Shown here piece by piece: positions 20,931-33,316 of a stretch of 64,000 nt of DNA. The translations under genes and the position numbers were made by a program. The number at the start of each line of letters is the position of its first letter. The first letter of the stretch is position 1. The stretch spans positions 310,001 to 374,000 of the forward strand of contig JACEVL010000342.1 of assembly GCA_020284085.1 (NCBI GenBank), written 5' to 3'. The DNA comes from Aporrectodea caliginosa (lineage: Eukaryota > Annelida > Clitellata > Crassiclitellata > Lumbricidae). The notes beneath the pieces are model-generated. The model did not search any database and had not been told where the DNA came from. It was given only the letters and a program-made list of their open reading frames with translations.

Positions 20931-22020
20931 CACTACTGAGGCATAACTCAATAGTCTATAGCGGCATACCATCAATTATGCAATTCGGCATATTCTCGTA
21001 AAAATAATTTATGTTGTTTCTTCCCCGTATTATTTTAATTAATTCTTGATTCATTATTTATTTCATATATTTGGAAACTCGAGCGTAAAATGTCTTAATT
21101 TGTCTGTTATGATCGCTTAAACCAACATCACGTGGTTTCTGTGACTTCATAAGCGAATGTCTGGTTAGCGATAATCTCTTCTTTACTCTGAGACCTCCGT
21201 TGCCTCACAAACGTTAATCGCAAAAAGTACTAGAGAACAAACGCTTTTTCTGTCACAGTTGTATCCAGTTACATATTCATACAATTACAATTTCGTTATA
21301 TATCAGATATAATATTTCAACTTTTATAGAAATATGCGAGACAGTTTGGTGTAATGTCGGTTCGGCTCGTCTGCAAAACAGTTTCCATTTTCTTGCGATG
21401 GATCATCGTCTCCAGGAATGCTATATCAACTAGCCTATTGTTAGATTATGATTCTGTTTACCGTACATTTTCATACCATCCTGTTTGGATCAGTTGGGTA
21501 GCCATAATGTTCATCGTTTTTGAAAGATATTTCTACAGTTCTACTTAATGTGTCTTGTCAGGTACATAGGCCTACATAGATACAAGCATATATAATTATA
21601 CGCACAAACATCAATTAATCAATCAATTTTGTTGTTGTTTACCGTAGAACGTAACATTGTAATAACATGAAAGTATTAACCAAGTATATGAGTCGTTCTA
21701 GTGGATACAAAAGGGAAACCAAGAATGGACTGTGATCCCGCTGGATAGGGCCAACTATGTGCCATACCAATAATTCTGACAGCGCATTAAAACAGTATTA
21801 ACGAAGGTCATAAAAAGGTCATAAAAATAATGAAGGCTCTCAGCAAAGCTAGACAGAAATAAATATAGTTTTATCTTAACTCCAGGATAATAGAAAACCG
21901 GCATGAATAGAATAATAGGTTAGAAATGATGCTTTATTAAGGTAAGTTTAAGCTGCATTTTGAATAATGGACGACTTCAACTGTCCTGACGATCCCGATG
22001 GAGATTATTCCTTACGGATG
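20931..22020. other. No gene seen
   Basis: AT-rich sequence. Short open frames have no recognisable content. Confidence 0.4.
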
Positions 22021-22320
22021 AAGCTGTTATATATATATATATGCAAAAATGCATACACATATACATGCATACATACACAGTTACACACATACATAATATA
22101 CATACATATGCATATACATATATGCATGCCTATATTCCGACATACACTCAAACATACATAATGCATTCAAACATGCTTACTTACACACCGGCAGACAAAC
22201 ACACACACATACATAAATACATACAAGCATACAATTATTCGTACATACGTACGTTCATTCATACATACCTATGCACATGCATACTGTTATTCATTCTTAC
22301 ATACACGCATATATATTACC
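22021..22320. repeat. Degenerate CATA/TACA-rich tract
   Basis: TA run, then about 250 bases of imperfect CATA/TACA repeats. Open frames here are low-complexity artefacts. Confidence 0.8.
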
Positions 22321-22464
22321 ACATCATGCTAAAGTATATAAATTAATATTATACAAACATAATGGCTGAGGTTTGTTCTCGTGGGAGTTTCGATGAGAAG
22401 AAAACAAATCACAAAATGGCCATTCAGACATAATGTCGCCTATATGATTGAGACGACTTTTATC

Positions 22465-22857
22465 GGCCGTGCATAAACTGCACTTAGATCTTGTGTACCA
22501 CTGCCTCCACTTGTAGCACTAAGTTGTACTTCATTCGCTTCCAGATAATACGCGGGTGTCTCTTAAAGTGTGGACTAAATGGGATTGAGACAGTTGGCTC
22601 TTTTGATGGGCACTCCTTGGCATTTCTTAGATTTCGTGTGGATCAACGTAGACGACGCTTATGTCGACGTCTACCGCTTCGCATGTTGGCGTAGATGGTG
22701 CTGTTGGAACGCATTGGATGTTGGGTCAATTCCAATTCAGTATAGATAGGAATAGCATCATCGGACGGTCTTTTGTTACGAACCATCGCTTCATATTCCG
22801 CTTCATTCTGATCTGTCTTCTTCAACGGCGATGCCTCGTTTCGTCCAGCGCTACATA
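22465..22857 (-). pseudogene. Decayed paralogue of receptor exon 8 (cytoplasmic tail)
   Basis: It begins after the same acceptor TTTATGTAG. RNEASPLKKTDQNEAEYEAM aligns with the start of exon 8, PIYTELELTQ with the second ITIM block, and STIYAN with the third. An 11-base deletion then shifts the frame: TCEAVD-VVY content continues in another frame, and a GTQDLSAVYARPI end matches GVVTQDPSAVYAEPI. Further stops and deletions are present. Two ITIM-like sites (AEYEAM, PIYTEL) remain upstream of the shift. Confidence 0.8.
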
Positions 22858-22879
22858 AAACCACGTGAAGCATAGTCTT

Positions 22880-24060
22880 TACTACATCACTTTGATATAG
22901 TTGCAGTTGATTTTAGTCACATTGATATTGTAACACGTTTGAGTCGGCAGAGCAACGATATATGTTCAAGTCGTAAGAAAGACTCTATCAACTAGTGCAC
23001 ATATCATGACACTTTAGGAGCCAAACTCAAACTTTTACTTCGACCTTTGTGCTATATTTACTATTGCTATTGTAATTGCAAATTTATATAACGCCACTTT
23101 GGGAGAAACAAATCAGAGGATCCTCGAACCTGAGAATATAAAACCACGATCGAATAGAATGATTTACAAGTGCTTAAAGAAAAGGACAAACAAAGGCAAA
23201 GCATCTCAAGTCGCAGTCGTGAAATCAGCTTATGCAAGAAATTCAGGCTGGCAACTACAAAATTTCTGTGACAGACTGCAGAAATTTGCGCTGACAGAGC
23301 AAGCAGATCAACCCGCGCAGCATAGTGAAGAAATCTGATATGAAGCAGCCCACAAATCTATAAGATGGGGCACAGACAATAAGGCCTGAGCATTATATCT
23401 TTGCTTGAATGCCTTTTCGCATATAGGTAACCAATGCAGTTCCGCACAATTGTTTTAGGTATCTAAACCAATTGCTGCTAAGCTGCTCTTGCAGATATTA
23501 TATGCAGTCATTGGACGTATATGTAGGCTACGTTGTATTTATACTATAGTTACAAAGTGACCCCAGCAAGCACCGCAGCAAGAACAGCTGTTTTCCTAAA
23601 TTAAATTTACCGTAAATTAAATAACCCTTAGCACATTTTTCGTAAATATAATATAGGCTATAACAGTACTACTCAAAAGCAGGGAAATCAAGGCTCCTGA
23701 GTATTTCTTTCCAACCATTACGTCACCAATTAAACCAGTTGTTTTATTCTCGAACTTTTCGTTTCATGCGGTTTGGCCCCGGGAAAACAATTTGTTATTT
23801 GAAACATTTCTTTGTTAAATTCAAAAATAAATTATAAGCAAATTATTTTTTTGAATTACGATTTTAAAAAAATATTGCAAGCGTTTTATTTTGGGATTGA
23901 AAATTTTGAAAGCTTTCAAAAAGTTAACATTTAGTGTAAAATAACAAAATTCTGCATATAAATTACATTTGGTAAACCAATAGAAAAAAACACGCACATT
24001 AGATTTGAAATTTGAAAGCTTTTAAATCCTTAAAACATAATTATGTGTAAAAATAATTCC
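22880..24060. other. Remnant intron of the dead receptor copy; no live gene seen
   Basis: Lies between the dead tail exon and the dead transmembrane exon. It contains a TATAACGCCACTTTGGGAGA stretch near 23088, resembling retroposon ends elsewhere, and a 79-codon plus-strand frame at 23099 with no recognisable domain. Confidence 0.4.
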
Positions 24061-24079
24061 CTTATTATCAAAACTTTCT

Positions 24080-24153
24080 ATTTTCGTTTTGGATATCCCG
24101 ATCCAGCGCAATGAAAACAACCCCAACCAATAAAAAAAAAGGTGAGGAGTTTT
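24080..24153 (-). pseudogene. Decayed paralogue of receptor exon 7 (transmembrane)
   Basis: Aligns with exon 7 and its downstream intron: CAATGAAAACAACC against GAATGAAAACAACC, ACCAATAA in both, and TTATGTGTAA further along. The donor GTAAGTTTTC has become GAAAGTTTTG, so splicing is lost, and the hydrophobic codons are eroded. Sequence just beyond it is cut off by a LINE. Confidence 0.65.
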
Positions 24154-24216
24154 TTTTGGCGCGAGCTAAATGTTAATAAAAATTAAAGTTTAGCAACGGT
24201 AGTGGCTTTGGTTACA

Positions 24217-25342
24217 TTATGGATGGATGAGGAAGAAAGGCCATGGGTTTTGAGTTTTCTTATAGCATAAAAAGAGGAGGAGCAAGTTGCTGTCAGGTGG
24301 TCTATGGGCTGTGAGTTTGAGGTTATCTTGAAGGATGACACCCAGTATTTTCAAAGTTTTAACTCGGGTAATACTAGGTAATGGAGGAGGAGGGTCAAAT
24401 TGGTGTCGAGGGCGGAAAATGATCATTTCTTTAGATTTAGAGCTATTTAAGGTAAGATTATTGGCAGAAGCCCAGGTAGAGATTAAATGCAGTTCAGATG
24501 GAATAGTATGAGCTTGAGAGGAACCAGTAAGGAGGTAAGTGTCGTCTGCAAATTTGAGCATAAGATTAAGGGGCTGAGCAGGATGCAGGTCTGAACCAGT
24601 AATGGAGAAATTGGTAGGTCCTAAGACAGAGCCTTGAACTATACTAGCATTGATTTTGAGCAGAGATGAAGAGTGACCTTTGAATATAGTGAGGTGTGAG
24701 CGTTCAAGATGATATTCAACTAGCCAGTTATAGATTTGGTCTGGGATATCAAGAGTGGAGATTTTGTCAAATAGGGCAGAGTGCTTAACAGAGTCAAATG
24801 CTTTGGAGAAGTCAAGGGAGATTATTGAGACATATTCGTTGGTTTTTAGGAGGATTTGTGTATGATGTATGATAGATATTATGGCTGCAGAGGTGGAACC
24901 AGTGGGTCTGAAAGCAAATTGATCTGAAACTAGGGATTCAAGGGGAGCTTGAGTAAGGGTAGGGTATATAAATCTCTGAACTATTTGCTTTTCGACTATT
25001 CTGGAGAGAACAGGGAGGATGGAAATTGGACGGAAGTCAGCATTTTGAGAGGGGGAGTTTGTTTTAGCTTTTGGCCGAATGATGGCTACTTTCCATTGGG
25101 GAGGGATAAAGTGGGATAGGAATGAGAGATTGATAAGGTGAGAGAGAGGTAATGAAAAGAATGGGGCAGTGAGTCTAAGAAACCAAGCAGGTAGGTTGTC
25201 ATATCCAGTGGCAGTAGGATGCAAATGGTCGAGAAGATAGAATAGTTGGTATTCTTCAATGAAGGGGTATTTGGGAGGGGCTGTGAGTCGGAAATTGGGA
25301 GGCGAGTAGTTTTGGTCGGTGGAGATAGAGGAGTAATGGAGG
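24217..25342 (-). pseudogene. LINE reverse transcriptase domain
   Basis: About 375 codons open apart from the end. Fingers and palm motifs are intact, including the FADD catalytic pair. The frame continues upstream of its first ATG (FRLTAPPKYPFIEEYQLFYL) to the TTAA insertion point. A frameshift near 24300 breaks the C-terminal part. Confidence 0.75.
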
Positions 25343-25346
25343 TTAA

Positions 25347-26194
25347 CCCTTGAACGGTAACCTTTTTTTTACACCGGTTGCTTTCCTGGGGGTGTTTTCT
25401 AGTAAGGGGTAACTACTGTTGTTTGTGAAGTAGGAACGAATTTTTCTAATTACAACGATACAGTACATCATAGTTTGATAATATTCTTTGTATTTAACAC
25501 GGATATTCTATGCAGATGACTGACGTCATTACTATAATGACGTCATTGCGTCGTTATCACATCAGCCGTCTGTTGCTCGTGCAATGTTGTCTGTTGGGGT
25601 GCATCCCGTGTTACTCAAACCGGAGTCGCAGAAGTCGAGAAAGCGTGGTCGATGTCATGCGTGCCCCAGTTAAAAAAGATATAAAAGTTGAAAACCAATG
25701 CACTGAATGTGAACAATTTGTTTGTCAGCAGCATGCTGAAAAGAAGCTAATATGTAAGAGATGTAGGCCTACAATTGAAGACGTCTTAGAAGACAGTCAG
25801 TAGAAGATGAAAGGCATGCTGTTACATTTATGGTTGCTGACATGTAGTGTACATAAAAGATAACATTACCTGAGCTTTTATTTCGTATGTTATAGGTTTA
25901 TAGATGGCATTATGTTATTTGTTTGCATGTGGACTAACGAATTTCAGATTCTTCTTTGCTTGAAATAGTATTATGCAATTATTTTTCTTCATAACATCTC
26001 GTTTTTCGCCGCCATATTGAAAATATGTTAAATATGGTGACAGTATGCACAATGTTTTTTACATAATTTGAAGCATGGTCAATGTCAGGAAAAGTCACCA
26101 AAGCGATTGTAGAAAATTTCTAGTACTTCCTTTAATAGCAGCAGTTATAACAGCCGGGGGTAGAAATTAGTCGCCCCAGGTTACCGTTCAAGGG
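25347..26194 (+). mobile_element. Internally deleted piggyBac-like element
   Basis: TTAA flanks at 25343-25346 and 26195-26198 with a perfect 17-bp terminal inverted repeat CCCTTGAACGGTAACCT. Total 848 bases. It contains one frame that looks like the end of a piggyBac transposase. It interrupts a LINE, so it is the younger insertion. Confidence 0.85.
25510..25803 (+). pseudogene. PiggyBac transposase C-terminal Cys-rich remnant
   Basis: A 97-codon frame. The last third has the spacing C-x2-C-x4-C-x2-H-x6-C-x2-C (CTEC, VCQQH, CKRC). PiggyBac-family transposases end in a Cys/His zinc-binding domain of this kind, which helps bind the element's ends. The upstream catalytic DDD domain is absent, so this cannot transpose itself. 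The first part (MTSLRRYHISRLLL) may still be transposase-derived. Assignment rests on the cysteine pattern plus location within piggyBac-type ends. Confidence 0.6.
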
Positions 26195-26444
26195 TTAAGG
26201 CCCGCAAGTAGGGAGCAACAGTTGTCAAGTTGCTGGTAACAAAGGCGTGGACAAGGACCACGATTTTACTTTATCCCAAAGAGGTTTAAGACCTTTACGA
26301 AGGGTCGAATGATAATAACAACTCCGTGCAACCAGGATACATGTTTTGACATAGCATGGCTAATTTTGAGTGAGAGTGAGGAGGCTTTTTCAGTTTTGTT
26401 TTGTTGCATTAAACGGTTTTTGTGACGCGATACATCTGTTTTAT

Positions 26445-27130
26445 CTACTGCCACCCAACCAAATACGGAGGGTCACTTGAAGTAATAGTAATCGTTCTTT
26501 CAGGATAAAATTTGTCCAGAAAACTGAGGGATTCATGGTAAAATTGTTCCCATGCTTCTTTTGGGTTATTAAGGCGGAGTAGATGCTGGGGGTCGTAGTC
26601 TTCAAGGTTAATGAGCAGATTGGCATGTTGATCAGGAGTTCGTTTTCTGAAAGTTTTCTTGATTTTAGACTTGTTCAGGTTTATGATGTTAGGTGATGTG
26701 GAGGCTATGATGGCTTTGTGATCGGTTTTAATCACAGAGCTGACGATTTTGATGTTGCTGTAGATTGGCAGGGAGGTGAGAAGGCGGTCGAGAAAGTTTT
26801 CTCCTCTTGTTGGCTGCATGACAATTGAAGTTAGTCCGGTTAATTCGGATAGTTTATTAATATCCAGTGTGTTAAGGTCTCCAGCAAGAATTATATAAGC
26901 ATTGTCGTTTTTGAGCATTAGTTCATCAATGTTGTTGCCGAGTTGAAGGATGAGAGAAGTCGTTTGATATTTTGGAGCTGGTGGGTGGTATAAAGCTCCA
27001 ACATAGTAGATTTGTCCAGATTTTTCAGTAGTTATCCACAGGAGTTCAAAGTCTTTGGTGCTTTCTTTAGGTTGATGAGGCTGTGCTTTAAGGTGGTTCG
27101 GGGTCAGAAATTTGGTTCGAGATTTGGCTG
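26445..27130 (-). pseudogene. LINE apurinic-type endonuclease, C-terminal part
   Basis: AYIILAGDLN carries the GDxN motif, and IKTDHKAIIAS fits the S/T-D-H catalytic motif. The N-terminal NxxS and ExW motifs are missing by truncation near 27140. Downstream residues (KAWEQFY-like) form the linker to reverse transcriptase. Confidence 0.75.
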
Positions 27131-27709
27131 CTTGCGCCTTCTAGTCAACTCCGCTATAATGAGTAGTGTGCTCGTACACTGTTGGTAAGATGGCCAGACG
27201 GCGAGGGGGAGGACTGGCCACTCGCCCTAAGATGCTGAGGTTAAGGAATTTGAAGCCGCTAAAACTTGACCCATGGCTGACTCTCAGATTAAGCATAAGG
27301 GACTGCGAAGCTGATTATCGTCTCCCCTTATTCTAGCCTACGGACTGGCACTTCTCCATGGTAGGTGGGTTTTGCGCTGCGTGGAGACATCGTGCGACCG
27401 GCCATGTCCGTTAACATTGATAGATAAATAGCGTTGCCCTCTTAAATATTCCAACCTTCGGACTGGCACCACCCTATGTTATGCAGTTTTTCCGGTGTTT
27501 TATCACCATTTTGTGGCCGTCAATGGCCGTTCACTCTTGAAGCCGCATATGGCAGATGATCTAGCGATTGAACGTATTGTCTGAATTTATAGCGTCGGAG
27601 GATTAAGTGTTAAAGGTGTTTTAGACGAGCATTGCATCATCTAGTACTTAGCGACATCTGGGGATTGACGCGCGATGGATAGTCATAATATATTTTTGCA
27701 TTTATTAAG

Positions 27710-27832
27710 CGCCAGCGATTGTACTCTGTCATTGCCAGTCCCAAGCCTAGATGAACGAGGAGGGCGACGCTAATGATATTAGTATTATTATTAATCACAC
27801 AGTGTCGTTAAACTGAAACTACTACTACTATC
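27710..27832 (+). repeat. Type B short retroposon
   Basis: Contains GCCAGTCCCAAGCC, GAGGAGGGCGACGCTAATG and CAGTGTCGTTAAACTGAAAC, then a (TAC)n tail. The terminal stem is GACGCT/AGTGTC. Confidence 0.65.
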
Positions 27833-28249
27833 GCTATGTTTAAAGGTTGCAACGATGCTGTGTTTCTAATGACTGAGTGATGCCATAAGAGCGGTGAGAA
27901 ATGTTCAAAATAATTTATGTCGACGTCAACGGCCTTCGTTGCCATTAGATGTCGTTGAACTCTCGATCCATTTATCCAATCGTCACTGTCTCTACACTGG
28001 CAATACCAGTCCAAAGCCTGTAGTAAGGAGGAGGGCGACGCTAATCATCTTCGTTATGACCCAGCGTCGTTCAACCGATACTTCTTCAGCCAATGGATAT
28101 TATATCTTATTCGAGCATATAATATTAGACTTTGACAGCCACATAGATTCGCTAAAAATGGACAATAGTGTCGTCTTAGACACCTTTAACAAACATTCTT
28201 CCGATGCCATATATTCAGCAACTGAGTTTTAACGCTAAATTTTTTTCCA

Positions 28250-28325
28250 CAGCTGTAATATGCCAAAAACTAATCTTTGTCGGCGGAAACGGCCTATGTT
28301 GTCATAAGCTGCCGTTAAACTGTGG
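28250..28325 (+). repeat. Type D short retroposon with terminal hairpin
   Basis: Starts AGCTGTAATATGCCAAAA. Stem CGGCGG (28281-28286) pairs with CTGCCG (28309-28314) and is followed by TTAAAC. Other copies are at 48347-48420, 48448-48525 and 60880-60940, and inverted at 53145-53215. Confidence 0.7.
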
Positions 28326-31184
28326 ATACTATCCTATCGCTAGACCTTTATCTTTCGCTGATTTTTCGTTTCACTCGTAGAGTAAGGTTGGCTATGACAG
28401 CCCTTGGCGACCGAAAGATGTGAATAAACAACGGAATAACAACATAACATCCGTTAGAGCCAATCGGAAGCCTGGATAATTAAGGCGGGAGACGCAATTT
28501 TATTCAATTCAAAACAGTTGTTATTGTTCCTAACATCAAACGAAATGACGACATTACAGCCTAATAGCGAGTATTTGATGACAGATGGTTTATCATATAC
28601 ATGTAGTGAAAAAGAAAATGTGAGAAATTAAAATAATTTATGTAAACTAGTTAGTCATCAAGTATGAATAAATGTCAGCCAATAACGTAAGTTGAAGTGA
28701 TTTGGGAGCAACAGGCACCGGAAAAAGACAAGTCCCGTTGAGAGGGGGCCTATTTAGCGCAAGCAAGAAAGATATAGATGACAGAAGCTTTAAATGAAGT
28801 AGAATTATGAAAAACACCAATTTTTATATTATTAGTAATTAGGAAGTAGATTGTACATTAATAAATACTAACTTAACTGCAGACTATGAATACATATGCT
28901 CCAGTGTGTGTGTGTGTGCTCGCAAACATACTTTGGACCATGAGAGACTATAGTAGAGGATCTTATTTCTCTTATGACGCTGCGTCGTTAAACCGAAACT
29001 ACAAATACGGATGAAAATATGGTCTAATAATAACATAAGTAAATGAATGAATGAATGAATGAATGAATAAATGAATAAGTAAATGCGTTAATAGAGATTG
29101 ACGTCATCGATTGTTTCAGTCATGATATATCGCTAAACAATTGGCGGTCACAAAATGGTGATAATCAAGGGAAAACAGTACAGTCCAACTAACATCTGGT
29201 GGTGCCAGTCCGAAGCCCTGATAACGGAGGAGGTCGACGCTAATCATTTAAGCTATAACACAGCGTCGTTATACTTATACTGCGTTTGCGTGAAAGAAAC
29301 CCTTGGCCGGCCACTGCCGTAAACTCTGGTTTTGCCTGTATGGAGCCTTTGTAATAGAGGAGGGCGACGCTGATCATTTACGTAGTTACACAGCATCGTT
29401 AAACAAAGTATGCGTTAATAAAGAAAATCTGCCATCTACTACCAATATCAAATAATGGGTGAAAATATATCCAGCAATAACACGAGGAAATGACTAAGAG
29501 AGATAGACGTAATCGGCGTTGACAGCCACAAAATGTCGCTAAGTAATAGATAATACCGAAACTTATATTATAATTCACCAAAGTGCGGTTAGCAACTTTG
29601 CATTCTTCATATGACATATACTTAGCTTACTTGCGTTTAATACGCTACTTTAGAGCTGTAATATGCCAAAACTACTTATACTTTACAGTGCTCGTCTTAG
29701 ACGGCTTTAACACGCATTCCTCATACGCAATATATTCAGCAACTGCGTTTATCCACTGCATGGATCCATCCATATCTGTACTGTAACAGTCAATGCGACC
29801 CCAATCCGTAAGGTCGAAGTAAACGGTCCTTGGCGACCAGAAATGGAAAACTGCCTACCATCGGGTGGTGCCAGTCGAAAGCTTTGATAACGGAGGAGGG
29901 AGACGGTTATTGTGTCGGAACCCAGAGCAAGCCCTGCAATAACAATTTCTGAGAACCATATATTTATCATTCTCCTAAGGAAGGTCTACGTTAACGGCCA
30001 ATGGCGGCCAGAAAATTGCGGTAAGCAACGAAAAACTGCCTACCATCGGCTATTTTATGGTGACAATTAATAAATGTATAATAGAAATAATTATTAATTA
30101 TTAATTAATGTAGCCATTTTTTAAAAGCAATTTTCTTCTAAATACCATCGTATTATAATTAATCTGTCTAACAAAATTAAATGGCATGAGGTGAGTTTTA
30201 ATTAGAGATAGATTTTGAATAGATCAAAGTTGACTTCAGATTAGATTTAGATCGCAATAATAAAAGAAAGATTAGATGATCAGATATGATTAGATCAAGG
30301 CAGACTAGATTAGATCATAAAAATAGCTCAGCATGGACCAAAGGTGATGATGATTAGATTAGATTAGATTATTATTAGAGATTAAATCATAATACACTGT
30401 ATCAGAAAAGACCGCATGATTAAGTTAGATAAGGTTTTAAAACGTTAGATGATTAGTTACAAATAGGTTATATGAATATGTTAGATAATAACATCGACCT
30501 TCCCATAGATCGGAAAAACATGTATCTCACCGAAGCGATTAATTTTTAAGGGCCGTTGACATCAACATTACACTATAATTGAGGGTGTCGGTAAAATACT
30601 GCCGGTCAAATGCAGTTGCGCTATTTATAACTTCCGATAATATGCGTGTTAAAGGTGTATAAGGAGAGCATTGTATTAGATAATGGTTAGCGACAATTTG
30701 AAATTGGCGCGTGAATTATAATCATAATATAATATGGAATTATAATCATAATAAAATATGTAATCATACTATACCGATTGTGCATTTATTCTGAGCCAAT
30801 CGATGGCGCTGTGGCAATTGTGAGTTAGAGTCCCTCACACTAACCGTCTCAGGGGAGGAGGTTCACACCCATAAAAAAATCACGTTACATATCGAGTGTT
30901 CTAACAAGTCGGCCCCACTGTTCCACTCAGTAGCAGTGGCAGTAGTAGTTAATAGTAATAGCTGTGGTATTTATTAAGCGTCACTGTATACTTACCAGGC
31001 ATCTAAAGCCGAGCTAACATGCTTTGAACGGATGTATATACCACATGAAATCCGGCGGCCCCCAACCATTTTGCTTATGAGTATAGCAAACATTGTTTAT
31101 TTAATCATTGTGGATTCCAGGAAACTGACTACGCATTTAAACTACTTCAAACCAAACATATCGAATTGAGAAGAATCTATCCAT

Positions 31185-31297
31185 AGTAGTAGTTTCAGTT
31201 TAACGACACTGTATGGTAACAAAGACCATTAGCGTCGACCTGCTCCTTTATTCAGGCTTGGGACTGGCACTGTCAGAAAGCGAACAGTGGCGGCGTT
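31185..31297 (-). repeat. Type B short retroposon with 11-bp target duplication
   Basis: AATCTATCCAT lies on both sides (31174-31184 and 31298-31308). The 113-bp body, read on the minus strand, runs from a 5' hairpin CACTGT...ACAGTG region to CAGTGTCGTTAAACTGAAAC and (TAC)n. Target duplications and the tandem-repeat tail show retrotransposition. Confidence 0.85.
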
Positions 31298-31518
31298 AAT
31301 CTATCCATAAAACGCAACTGACGCATTTATTGGGTCAATCAAAGCAGCATTAAAGGTGTCTAAATAGAGCATTACATTTTCAATGGTTTAGCGCCATCTA
31401 ACGACCTTCTGAGCCGTTCAAGTCGACTTTATCTATTGAAAGATTTATGAAGATTAGAGAGGTTCATTGCCATTGCAAGGTTCTAGGGAATCGACGCATA
31501 AGTGGCGGATAAAATTCC

Positions 31519-31725
31519 TTAACAGAAGATTTCATACATAGGCCTACTTACATGCACGATCTTGCCGGTGACATTGTACTGAGTATTGCTGTGTTGGCTA
31601 GGGGGCACAAGTGGGTGCGAACATTTCGACAGAAATTTCTGCCATGGCGGAGATTTTAATCCCCGACCTCTCGGTTGACAGTCCAGCAATCTAACCAAAA
31701 CACCATAGCTCACCTCGGGTATTGA
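31519..31725 (-). repeat. tRNA-derived SINE
   Basis: On the minus strand a GAGCTATGGTGTTTTGGTTA head with a degenerate B box (GGGGATTAAAATC) and a CTGTCAA anticodon-like loop leads into a shared body (GCCATGGCAGAAATTTCTGT, GCCAACACAGC). The same body occurs at 51262-51475. The 3' tail is missing here. Confidence 0.65.
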
Positions 31726-32540
31726 GGTAAAACAGAGTGAATAAGCTGGTGCCCTGCGCTTGGCTTTCGAGTGGCGCTTTAGAAGTTTGGAGATTACGAT
31801 TACGATTACGATTACGAGGCTCGTACCTTTCCAACACAGTCACAAAAATTCCAAGGCACCCAAATGGGAGAATTAGCCCGTATCGATTCTAATGTTGTGG
31901 AAACAACAAACTGGCGATAGTAGTACTTTCTGTTTAAATGACACTGTGTGATTACAAAGATCATTAGCGTCACAGGAGCTCTGTGCCGTAACCATAGCGA
32001 TTTTAAACCTCTGTAAGAACAGAAATATCATCATCAGCAAATCAATATCAGCAGTAGCAAAGCAGTGGATTTTAATCCCCGACCTCTCAGTTGATATAAC
32101 AGCATGTTAACCACTAGACCAAAGTGGTTGCCGGTTACCAGGTAAAACGGATGTTAATACCCCATAAAAATACAATGTCACCGACCTGGGTTGTTTGGAA
32201 GGATATGATCCCTTGTTTAGTTAAACTTTGTGGGCTCCAGGTCCGTTGACGACAATCTCACTTTAAGTCAGAAGGATCTGAAGAAGAACGATAGAAGTAA
32301 CGCAACTGATTATTTTATTCAATCAATGGAAGGCGTATTAAAGGTGTCTAAAGAGCATCGTATTATCAATGGTTTAGCGCCATCTATCGACCTGCTGAAC
32401 CGATCAGGTCGACTATATTTATCCAAAGTTTTATGTGAATTATAGTGTCATTACCATTGTGAAATTCGAAAAAGGCGTTGCATAAGTGGCGGATAAATTA
32501 CTTAACTGAAGTTTTCTTATCCGAAGACGCTAGTGATCCA
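31726..32540. other. Retroposon fragments; no gene seen
   Basis: Includes a retroposon 3' end with (GATTAC)n at 31748-31817, a type B fragment near 31918-31985, and a tRNA-like head near 32070-32130 on the minus strand (TTGGTCTAGTGG as an A box). Confidence 0.5.
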
Positions 32541-32547
32541 TACAAAT

Positions 32548-32550
32548 ACA

Positions 32551-32584
<34 letters not shown>

Positions 32585-32618
32585 CATACATACATACATA
32601 CATACATACATACATACA

Positions 32619-32649
<31 letters not shown>

Positions 32650-32650
32650 G
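32548..32650. repeat. (TACA)n microsatellite
   Basis: About 25 units, nearly uninterrupted. Open frames on both strands are artefacts. Confidence 0.95.
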
Positions 32651-32770
32651 CAGATACAGATATACATGCAGCTTACGATTATCCATCGCGAGCCAATCAC
32701 AAAATGTCGCTAAACAATAGGTAATGCAGTGCTCGTCTTAAACACCTTTACAGCGTATTCTTCCTATGCT

Positions 32771-33316
32771 ATAAGTGCAGTCAATGCGTTTAAGAATGGT
32801 TTCAAAATATCAATCAGTAAAACAGTAGGGGTTTTGTTTACTAAGAAACGTAGGATATCAAATATAAACATAAAAGTTGGGAATGAACCCATTAAAATTG
32901 AAAAAACAGCTAAGTTCCTTGGAGTAATATTTGATCATAGACTATCATGGAAATCGCATATAGAATATGTGATAACAAAATGTAAAAATCGCATGAATCT
33001 TATGAGAGCAGTATCTGGTAACCACTGGGGAGCTTCAAAGAAAGCCCTACTTCATATTTATAAGGCACTTATTAGATCAGTCATTGATTATGGTGATGCA
33101 GCTTATTCTTCAGCCCCTAAGTCATATCTAGATAAGTTATCCTCTGTTGAAACTGAGGCATTAAGATTGTGTTGTGGTGCTGCCAAAGGTACTCCAGCAA
33201 CAGCACTTCAAAATGAGTGCGGTGAACTGCCACTGCAAATGAGAAGATTACAAAATTCCCTTAAACTAGGTACAAAAATCTTGGAAAATCCGGATCATCC
33301 AGTCAGAGCTGCATAG
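32771..33316 (+). pseudogene. LINE reverse transcriptase, thumb/C-terminal region
   Basis: KFLGVIFDHRLSWKSHIEYV is the typical segment after the catalytic core, followed by YKALIRSVIDYGDAAYSSA and AALRLCCGAAKGTP-like sequence. The YADD core is absent by 5' truncation. A frameshift near 33303 continues the protein in another frame (LHSAYQPHWTNEFRTFSHKD) and a second near 33448 leads into the RNase H frame. Confidence 0.75.

Larger units (their letters stand above)
24178..27140 (-). mobile_element. LINE with endonuclease and reverse transcriptase, split by a piggyBac-like element
   Basis: On the minus strand the 5' end is truncated near 27140. An endonuclease C-terminal half follows at 27130-26445 (VGALYHPPAPKY, IILAGDLN, and TDHKAI at the SDH position). 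Reverse transcriptase is at 25340-24217: DFRPISILPVLSRIVEK, SLDFSKAFDSVKH, VQGSVLGP and a catalytic FADDTYLL. A one-base shift near 24300 moves the frame into DHLTATCSSSFYAIRKLKTH, ending ATTVAKL at about 24180, so the element is also 3' truncated. Residue patterns fit the CR1/Jockey group. The 848-bp insertion at 25347-26194 separates the two halves. Confidence 0.8.
27141..31500. repeat. Short-retroposon mosaic; no gene seen
   Basis: Overlapping and mutually nested copies of several short retroposons. Type B bodies lie at 27710-27832, 27985-28090 and 31185-31297. Type D copies are near 28250-28325. Type A copies are at 29140-29285 and 29806-29915. AT-rich sequence with scattered GATTA motifs lies at 30060-30480. 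Open frames are incidental. Confidence 0.6.

Noticed and set aside
23099..23338. 79-codon hydrophilic frame
   Set aside because: No recognisable domain, no splice or promoter support, lies in the dead receptor copy's intron.
32478..32724. Tyr/His/Ile and Met/Cys/Val repeat frames
   Set aside because: TACA microsatellite artefacts.
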